A stretch of 8,763 nt of DNA from contig JAIPGE010000049.1 in the NCBI GenBank assembly GCA_021736285.1, positions 1 through 8,763 on the forward strand. The letters are read 5' to 3'. The notes below the pieces were generated by a model. It made no database searches and had not been told where the DNA came from. It saw only the letters and a program-made list of their open reading frames with translations. Each line of letters begins with the position of its first letter. Positions within the stretch are counted from its first letter, which is position 1. Below, in pieces: positions 1-4,635 of this stretch. The translations under genes were made by a program, and so were the position numbers. Source of the stretch: Candidatus Izemoplasma sp. (GTDB lineage: Bacteria > Bacillota_I > Bacilli_A > Izemoplasmatales > Izemoplasmataceae).

Positions 1-32
1 ACGTTAATATTTGGTGATTGAAGATTATATGA

Positions 33-135
33 AGAGCCTATTGCCTTAATTGGGCACGATGGGTTCTGTGAGGGGCTTATAAGACTTACCCTCATTAAAT
101 AAAGTGAGGTGAAAGTCGAGAATAGTCTACTCGAC
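33..135 (+). promoter_or_regulatory. Structured 5' leader of pfkA, candidate cis-regulatory RNA
   Basis: The stretch before pfkA has no supportable reading frame but folds strongly by eye. Hairpin 1 pairs 33-41 with 59-67 (nine pairs, two of them G-U) and, after a 2-nt bulge at 57-58, 42-46 with 52-56 around a 5-nt loop. GTGAGG occurs twice, at 68-73 and 104-109, and both copies can pair with the CCTCAT element at 90-95. The second copy lies in the Shine-Dalgarno sequence (GAGGTGA, 106-112). Pairing 68-74 with 89-95 would free the ribosome site. Pairing 88-95 with 104-110, with possible extension of 83-85 to 115-117, would hide it. A third hairpin, 115-120 with 130-135, competes for 115-117. 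This is the logic of a translational switch. I do not recognise a known riboswitch class and did not compute folding energies. No T-tract follows hairpin 1, so it is not an intrinsic terminator. Confidence 0.4.
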
Positions 136-143
136 ATATAATG
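106..143 (+). promoter_or_regulatory. pfkA ribosome binding site bridged by a hairpin
   Basis: The only good Shine-Dalgarno sequence, GAGGTGA at 106-112, ends 28 nt before the pfkA ATG at 141, which is too far for normal initiation. Between them GTCGAG (115-120) pairs perfectly with CTCGAC (130-135) around a 9-nt loop. With the hairpin folded, only AA (113-114) and ATATA (136-140) remain as spacer, an effective 7 nt. No in-frame upstream start exists, because TAG at 123-125 closes the frame, and the protein's N-terminus is canonical. The bridging role is an inference. Confidence 0.5.
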
Positions 144-1097
144 AAAAGAATTGCAGTTCTTACATCTGGTGGAGATGCACCAGGAATGAACGCCGCTATT
201 CGTGCAGTTGTACGTAGTGGACTTCATTATGGATATGAAGTTTATGGTGTTTATTATGGATATAAGGGACTTGTTGAAGGAACTATTAAAAAATTAGAAC
301 GGTTTGACGTGACACGGGTTTTATCACGTGGAGGTACACTTCTTGGTAGTGCCCGTTATCCAGAATTCAAGAAAAAAGAAGTCCGTCAAAAAGCGGTTGA
401 TAATTTAAATGAACTAGGGATTAAAGGATTGGTCGTTATTGGTGGAGATGGTACCTACAGAGGTGCACAAGCACTTACAGAAATGGGCATTGCTTGTATA
501 GGCTTACCAGGTACCATTGATAATGATATCTCTTCAACAGATTATACTATAGGTTTTTTTACATCGCTCCAAACAGTTGTAGACGATATAGATAAATTAC
601 GTGATACCTCAATGTCACATCAACGCTGTAGTATTGTTGAAGTGATGGGTCGAAACTGTGGTGATTTAGCATTATATGCTGGTATTGCTGGCGGTAGTGA
701 ATATATTGTTACACCGGAAACAGGATTTGAGAAAAAACGTACCTTAAATGCAATCAAGAAAGCACATGAAAGTGGAAGATGGCACGCAATTATCGTTGTG
801 ACTGAAAATATAGTAGATGTTAATGAATTAGCCAAAGAAGTTGAAGACTACACAGGATATGAAACCAGAGCAACTGTATTAGGTCATGTTCAACGTGGAG
901 GCGATCCTGTTGCCTTTGATCGCGTTTTAGCAACCGAGATGGGCGAGTATGCTGTTGAACTTATTGTCAATGGTAAAGGTGGTCGTGCTGTGGGGTTAAA
1001 AGGTATGGACTATGTGGATTATGATATCAATTTTGCGTTAAATAAAAAACGGGAAATTCCAAACAAACGCTACGGCCTAGTCGGCCGATTAAAATAG
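141..1097 (+). CDS. pfkA: ATP-dependent 6-phosphofructokinase
   Basis: Cytosolic glycolytic enzyme that phosphorylates fructose 6-phosphate to fructose 1,6-bisphosphate with ATP. The 318 residues are the usual length of bacterial PfkA (about 320), and the start MKRIAVLTSGGDAPGMNAA is the family N-terminus. Visible motifs are the nucleotide loop GGDGT (101-105), catalytic TIDND (125-129, base Asp127), Arg162, MGR (169-171), Glu222, Arg243, and His249/Arg252 in GHVQRGG. Gly104 and Gly124 mark an ATP-using rather than pyrophosphate-using enzyme. Effector-site residues Arg21, Arg25, Arg54, Arg154 and Glu187 are present, but position 211 (Arg or Lys in well-studied enzymes) is Ser and 213 is Arg, so ADP/PEP control may differ. 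The segment around 131-175 resembles the E. coli enzyme more than the Geobacillus one. It lies 10 nt upstream of pyk, forming a glycolytic operon. Confidence 0.98.
   Translation: MKRIAVLTSGGDAPGMNAAIRAVVRSGLHYGYEVYGVYYGYKGLVEGTIKKLERFDVTRVLSRGGTLLGSARYPEFKKKEVRQKAVDNLNELGIKGLVVIGGDGTYRGAQALTEMGIACIGLPGTIDNDISSTDYTIGFFTSLQTVVDDIDKLRDTSMSHQRCSIVEVMGRNCGDLALYAGIAGGSEYIVTPETGFEKKRTLNAIKKAHESGRWHAIIVVTENIVDVNELAKEVEDYTGYETRATVLGHVQRGGDPVAFDRVLATEMGEYAVELIVNGKGGRAVGLKGMDYVDYDINFALNKKREIPNKRYGLVGRLK
1073..1087 (+). other. GC-rich hairpin at the 3' end of pfkA
   Basis: CGGCC (1073-1077) pairs with GGCCG (1083-1087) around a 5-nt loop, within the last codons of pfkA and just before the pyk ribosome site. 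It is GC-rich against an AT-rich background. No T-run follows, so it is not an intrinsic terminator. It could affect ribosome passage, pfkA-pyk coupling or transcript ends, or simply be coding chance. Confidence 0.3.
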
Positions 1098-1107
1098 AGG
1101 TGACTAT

Positions 1108-2541
1108 ATGTTAGAAGTTAATCAAACAAAGATTATATGTACCATTGGACCTGCGACTGATTCCGTTGAGAAGATGAAAGCTTTAACACAAGCAGGAATG
1201 GATGTTATGCGGTTAAACTTTTCTCATGGCAATCATGACATACATCTTGAACGCATGGTAAGATTAGAACAGGTTAATAAAGAGTTAGGAACACATATTG
1301 CGGCACTTTTAGATACCAAAGGACCTGAAATTCGAACCCATGCATTTAAAGGTGGAAAAGCAACAATCAAAGAAGGTACGGAAGTAACAATTCATACTGA
1401 AGAAATTGAAGGGACAGCCTCTGACTTTAGTGTGAATTATCCAAATCTTCACCGAGATATGAAAGTTGGTGATACCATATTAATAGATGATGGCTATTTA
1501 GAAATATCAGTTAAAGCGATTGATATGGCAAACAAGACCATTCAAGGTTATGCTGAAAACACGCATACAATTAGTGATCGACGTGGAATAAATGTTCCGG
1601 GGGTAAAATTAAATTTAGATTTTATTTCATCAAAAGATTATGAAGATATCATATGGGGATGTAAAAACAATGTTGATTTTATTGCCGCATCATTTGTTAG
1701 ACGGGCAGAGGATGTTCAAGAAATTCGTAATATTATGAAAGAAAACGGAAATGAAAATATCCAAATTATTGCGAAAATTGAAAATAAAGAAGGTGTTGAA
1801 AATATTGATGAAATCATCAATGTAGCTGATGGTGTAATGATAGCCCGAGGCGATTTAGGGGTTGAAGTACCAGCAGAAGATGTGCCAATCATTCAAAAAA
1901 GTATTATCAATAAATGTTTGGCAAAAGGTATTATCAGTGTCACTGCTACACAAATGCTTGAATCAATGATTGATCATCCACGACCAACACGCGCTGAAGT
2001 AAGCGATGTAGCCAATGCGATTTATGATGGAACTGATGCAATCATGCTCAGTGGTGAAAGTGCAATTGGGGCATATCCTGTTGAAAGTGTTGAAATGATG
2101 GTTAAAATTGCAAAATCAATTGAAAACCAAGTTGATCGTAAAGACATTGTAAAACGCGCCAACAAAACAACAACAACGTCAAGAGATATTCAAACATCGA
2201 TTGCAATAAGTGTTGCATATACGGTCATTCAAAGTAAAGTTGATCTAATTATTGTGCCAACAATGACGGGAAACACAGCACGATACTTGTCAAAATTCCG
2301 ACCAAATGCACGAATTTTAGCACTTACTCCAACAGAGGCCAGTGCGAAATCTCTACAATTACATAGTGGTGTTGAGCCAGTGCGTTTTGATTTGGTAAAA
2401 GATGTTGAAACTGTTGTAGCAAATGCAATAAAGTTAGTTAAAGAGCAATATGGAGCGCAAAAAGGAAGTCGATTAATAATTACCGGGGGATTCCCAATTG
2501 GGGCACCAACAAACGGTATGCGAATAATAGATATTGAATAG
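1108..2541 (+). CDS. pyk: Pyruvate kinase
   Basis: Cytosolic enzyme converting phosphoenolpyruvate and ADP to pyruvate and ATP, the last step of glycolysis. The 477 residues match the core length of E. coli PykF; the extra C-terminal phosphohistidine-like domain of many Bacillus enzymes is absent. Visible motifs are KIICTIGPAT (8-17), RLNFSHG (35-41), LLDTKGPEIRT (67-77), the B-domain around 78-175, the catalytic IAKIENKEG (Lys223, metal-binding Glu225), ARGDLGVE (246-253) with metal-binding Asp249, and ATQMLESM (280-287). The C-terminal domain carries TMTGNTARYLSKF (385-397) and TGGFPIGAPTNGMR (459-472), where sugar-phosphate effectors bind in this family. GAGGTGA at 1097-1103 begins on the last base of the pfkA stop and sits 4 nt before ATG, so the two genes are co-transcribed and probably translationally linked. 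Confidence 0.98.
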   Translation: MLEVNQTKIICTIGPATDSVEKMKALTQAGMDVMRLNFSHGNHDIHLERMVRLEQVNKELGTHIAALLDTKGPEIRTHAFKGGKATIKEGTEVTIHTEEIEGTASDFSVNYPNLHRDMKVGDTILIDDGYLEISVKAIDMANKTIQGYAENTHTISDRRGINVPGVKLNLDFISSKDYEDIIWGCKNNVDFIAASFVRRAEDVQEIRNIMKENGNENIQIIAKIENKEGVENIDEIINVADGVMIARGDLGVEVPAEDVPIIQKSIINKCLAKGIISVTATQMLESMIDHPRPTRAEVSDVANAIYDGTDAIMLSGESAIGAYPVESVEMMVKIAKSIENQVDRKDIVKRANKTTTTSRDIQTSIAISVAYTVIQSKVDLIIVPTMTGNTARYLSKFRPNARILALTPTEASAKSLQLHSGVEPVRFDLVKDVETVVANAIKLVKEQYGAQKGSRLIITGGFPIGAPTNGMRIIDIE

Positions 2542-2575
2542 AAAAACTATTTTTTAGTTTTTCTATTTTTTTCTT
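2539..2575 (+). terminator. Intrinsic terminator of the pfkA-pyk operon
   Basis: An 11-bp stem pairs 2539-2549 with 2555-2565 around a loop of five T, followed by a T-run interrupted by one C (2566-2575). The 5' arm begins with the TAG stop codon of pyk itself. The stem is AT-rich, with only two G-C pairs. Confidence 0.85.
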
Positions 2576-2602
2576 GCATTATTATTTTTAGTATGGTACT
2601 AT
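2574..2602 (+). promoter_or_regulatory. Promoter of the padR operon (extended -10)
   Basis: TTGCAT (2574-2579) as -35, a 17-bp spacer and TACTAT (2597-2602) as -10, with TGG directly before it giving an extended -10 (TGn). The weak -35 is typical of extended -10 promoters. It begins inside the upstream terminator's T-run, and transcription would start around 2609. Confidence 0.6.
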
Positions 2603-2620
2603 ACATAATATGATACCATA
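2592..2620. promoter_or_regulatory. Palindromic operator over the padR promoter
   Basis: TATGGTA (2592-2598) and TACCATA (2614-2620) form perfect 7-bp arms centred on 2606, with inner matching ATA (2601-2603) and TAT (2609-2611). The palindrome covers the -10 box and the expected start point, so a dimer bound here would block RNA polymerase. PadR proteins commonly bind dyads in their own promoters, so autorepression by the adjacent padR product is the likely use (inference). Confidence 0.6.
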
Positions 2621-2665
2621 TAACGTATTGTAATGGACGATATATAAATTTCAAAGGAGGTCTTT

Positions 2666-2986
2666 ATGAGTACACAATTAAAAAAAGGTGTTTTAGAGAT
2701 GGTTGTATTAAGTAAAGTAGATACAAAGGATCGATATGGGTATGATATCTATCAAGAAATATCGAAAAATATGGCAATTAGTGAAAGTACCATTTATCCT
2801 ATCTTAAGAAAAATGACAAAAGATGGATACACGGAAACATATTTAAGAGAATCCGATGCCGGTCCAGCACGAAAATATTTTCGGTTGACCCAGCAAGGGC
2901 GAAGTCGGTTGGTTGAGTTAAAAAAAGATTGGGTTAAGTTTCAACGGGTTGTGAATAAAATGATTAGGAGTGATCGTTATGAATAA
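2666..2986 (+). CDS. PadR-family transcriptional regulator
   Basis: Winged-helix DNA-binding repressor of 106 residues, the length of the short PadR subfamily with a DNA-binding domain and one C-terminal dimerisation helix. Visible are KGVLEMVVLSKV (7-18), YGYDI (24-28), the recognition helix STIYPILRKM (41-50), the wing GPARKYFRLT (66-75), and a charged amphipathic helix from about 78 to 100. The ribosome site AAAGGAGG (2653-2660) lies 5 nt before ATG. It is first in an operon with the HAAS-toastrack gene, which it overlaps by 8 nt. PadR genes beside DUF1700/DUF4097 genes are a recurrent envelope-response arrangement. The promoter palindrome suggests autorepression. The effector is unknown, though the membrane partner could be the signal source. 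Confidence 0.93.
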   Translation: MSTQLKKGVLEMVVLSKVDTKDRYGYDIYQEISKNMAISESTIYPILRKMTKDGYTETYLRESDAGPARKYFRLTQQGRSRLVELKKDWVKFQRVVNKMIRSDRYE

Positions 2987-4493
2987 ATTAGAGTTTTTAA
3001 ATGCACTAAACAAAGAATTAGACGTATTAGACAAGGAAGAACGGAAAGAAATTATTGCGTTTTATGAGGAAAGGTTTCATACAGGAACAATCTATGAAAA
3101 CCGAACAGAAGAAGAAATTTTGGCTGAGTTAGAATCACCACAGAAAATAGCTAAAAATGTGTTAGAAGAATATGGTGTTAGTAAAAAGTATGTCAAAGAT
3201 AAAAGTGAACGCTATACCAATGTTAACGGTGCTAGTGTTGTGATGGTATTATTATTTGATTTATTTATCGCAACATGGTTAATTCCAACACTATATACGA
3301 TTGTGATTTCTATATTTGGATCAATGCTTTCATATGTTAGTGTCATCCCTTTAATTCTTGGAGAACGTACCTTTTATGATGAATTTATGTTTGCTTTTTT
3401 CACAGCAGCTTACGTGTTGCTATTGTTATTTGCTTTTGTTGTCTTAGAAGCAGCGCTTTATGTGACAAAGAAAATAGTTATATGGCACTTAAATGTGTTT
3501 AAATTAAAAAAACGTGATAAATACATTAGAGGATTAAGCAAATTGAGTGTTGATCGCTGGTTTAAACGTCATAGACTGATAAAAAGTGTGAAGAATATTG
3601 CTTTAGTAGGCGCAATTGTTACGATTGTCTACACCGGAATATGGCTTTTTGGTAATCAAGAAGAAGTGATGGCATACTACCAATATAATGAGTTACAAAT
3701 TGATACTTATGAACTAGATGTATCAGATGATATTGTTAATCAAGAAGAGTGGACTGTCGCAACGGATTTACAATGGATGAAAATCAATGTGGTATTATCA
3801 GATGATGAATCGATTCACATCTATCATCAATACAATAAAACAACCGATTTTACTGCGACAATTGATGATAATACCAATCAAATCATCATTACTGAAGCAC
3901 GTAACAACGATTGGTTCACCTGGGAAGTTACCTCACTGATTGATTTACTTGGAATGAAAAAAGAACTGCGGATTGAAGTACCACAGTCATTATTGCTAGA
4001 TGACATAACAATCGAGAATGTGAGTGGAGATCTTAATATCAACAACATTGAGACAAATGATTTGGAAGTAGCACTCGTGAATGGAAGTATTAGTTTACAG
4101 TATGTTACAGTGACAAACAACGTTACAATCCAAAACACCAATGGTGATATCACGGTATTAGATACAACATCAAGTAATATGGGAGTATTAGACATCAACA
4201 ACACCAATGGTCGTATTTCTACCAAGCGTGTTACGTTTGGAAGTTATGAAATTGATAATGATAATGGAGATATTGTCATGATCAACGTCAACACAGATGC
4301 ACAAGATGGTATCAGTTTAACTTGTGACGTTGTAAATGGTGATGTTGAACTCAGTAATGTATATGTTAACATCATTACGTGTGAATCAACGAATGGTAAT
4401 ATTGATCTCTTCAATGAGGATACATCATTTATACCTGATCAGTTTGATGCCGATACAACAAACGGAAATGTTTCAGCTTATTTTCCTCAATAG
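2979..4493 (+). CDS. HAAS (DUF1700)-membrane-toastrack (DUF4097) fusion protein
   Basis: A 504-residue membrane protein. Residues 1 to about 70 form the DUF1700/HAAS domain (start MNKLEFLNALNKEL, then KEERKEIIAFYEERF and a SPQKIAKNVLEEYG segment). Hydrophobic stretches at about 84-127, 136-163 and 205-225 are membrane segments, with a very basic stretch at about 164-204 between the last two. The rest is an acidic, beta-rich DUF4097 domain ending in eight repeats centred on the Gly of (S/N)G-(D/S/R/N) at about 350, 369, 389, 411, 430, 454, 473 and 496, giving a predicted beta-ladder outside the membrane. HAAS domains pair with PadR-type regulators and toastrack domains occur in Lia/Psp-like envelope-stress proteins, so a sensor role for envelope state is inferred. 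I chose ATG 2979 over GTG 2970 because AGGAG (2966-2970) is 8 nt before it and MNK-EFL is the family start. Confidence 0.85.
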   Translation: MNKLEFLNALNKELDVLDKEERKEIIAFYEERFHTGTIYENRTEEEILAELESPQKIAKNVLEEYGVSKKYVKDKSERYTNVNGASVVMVLLFDLFIATWLIPTLYTIVISIFGSMLSYVSVIPLILGERTFYDEFMFAFFTAAYVLLLLFAFVVLEAALYVTKKIVIWHLNVFKLKKRDKYIRGLSKLSVDRWFKRHRLIKSVKNIALVGAIVTIVYTGIWLFGNQEEVMAYYQYNELQIDTYELDVSDDIVNQEEWTVATDLQWMKINVVLSDDESIHIYHQYNKTTDFTATIDDNTNQIIITEARNNDWFTWEVTSLIDLLGMKKELRIEVPQSLLLDDITIENVSGDLNINNIETNDLEVALVNGSISLQYVTVTNNVTIQNTNGDITVLDTTSSNMGVLDINNTNGRISTKRVTFGSYEIDNDNGDIVMINVNTDAQDGISLTCDVVNGDVELSNVYVNIITCESTNGNIDLFNEDTSFIPDQFDADTTNGNVSAYFPQ

Positions 4494-4552
4494 TTTTTAC
4501 CAAAGAATTATTGAAATAGCTCATATATATATTTACAAAATTCATTGAGGAA
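4483..4552 (+). terminator. Long inverted repeat after the HAAS-toastrack gene, possible weak terminator
   Basis: TTCCTCAAT (4483-4491), running into the first base of the stop codon, is the exact reverse complement of ATTGAGGAA (4544-4552). Between them 4511-4517 can pair with 4531-4538 with a one-base bulge. TTTATTT follows. The outer loop is large (52 nt) and most pairs are A-T, so termination would be weak. No other terminator lies between this gene and the next promoter, and partial read-through into the transporter operon is possible. Confidence 0.3.
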
Positions 4553-4557
4553 TTTAT

Positions 4558-4587
4558 TTGACTAGCTAAATAGAAGTATGGTATTAT
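4558..4587 (+). promoter_or_regulatory. Promoter of the RND transporter-tetR operon
   Basis: TTGACT (4558-4563) as -35, an 18-bp spacer and TATTAT (4582-4587) as -10, preceded by TGG for an extended -10. An overlapping TATAAT at 4585-4590 would need a 21-bp spacer and is less likely. The predicted start, near 4594, coincides with the left edge of the 16-bp palindrome. Confidence 0.7.
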
Positions 4588-4593
4588 AATCCC

Positions 4594-4609
4594 GACCGAA
4601 CGTTCGGTC
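4594..4609. promoter_or_regulatory. TetR-type operator, perfect 16-bp palindrome
   Basis: GACCGAACGTTCGGTC is perfectly self-complementary and GC-rich in AT-rich surroundings. It sits immediately downstream of the -10 box at the expected transcription start, ahead of an operon that encodes a TetR regulator. Palindromes of this size and place are typical TetR operators. Binding by the tetR product at 7919-8512 is inferred. Confidence 0.8.
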
Positions 4610-4635
4610 TGGATCTTAATATGAGGAGGATATAG

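Noticed and set aside
1..21. Possible last codons of an upstream gene (frame 1 reads TLIFGD then TGA)
   Set aside because: Six codons carry no family signal, and the other two plus frames also close within 15 nt, so the end of an upstream gene cannot be placed.
4..31. Possible promoter for pfkA with TATATG near 26-31
   Set aside because: No acceptable -35 at the right distance, and starting there would cut into the first leader hairpin. Transcription may come from outside the window.
33..67. Leader hairpin as an intrinsic terminator
   Set aside because: It is followed by GTGAGGGG, not a T-run.
2970..2978. GTG start at 2970 for the HAAS-toastrack gene
   Set aside because: It overlaps the AGGAG ribosome site. 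ATG 2979 has correct spacing and yields the conserved N-terminus.
3878..4225. 115-residue minus-strand frame inside the HAAS-toastrack gene
   Set aside because: Antisense shadow of the beta-repeat region, without a ribosome site or family features.
4336..4548. 70-residue plus-strand frame overlapping the end of the HAAS-toastrack gene
   Set aside because: It lies mostly inside a well-supported coding region in another frame, has no ribosome site, and its composition reflects the shadowed gene.
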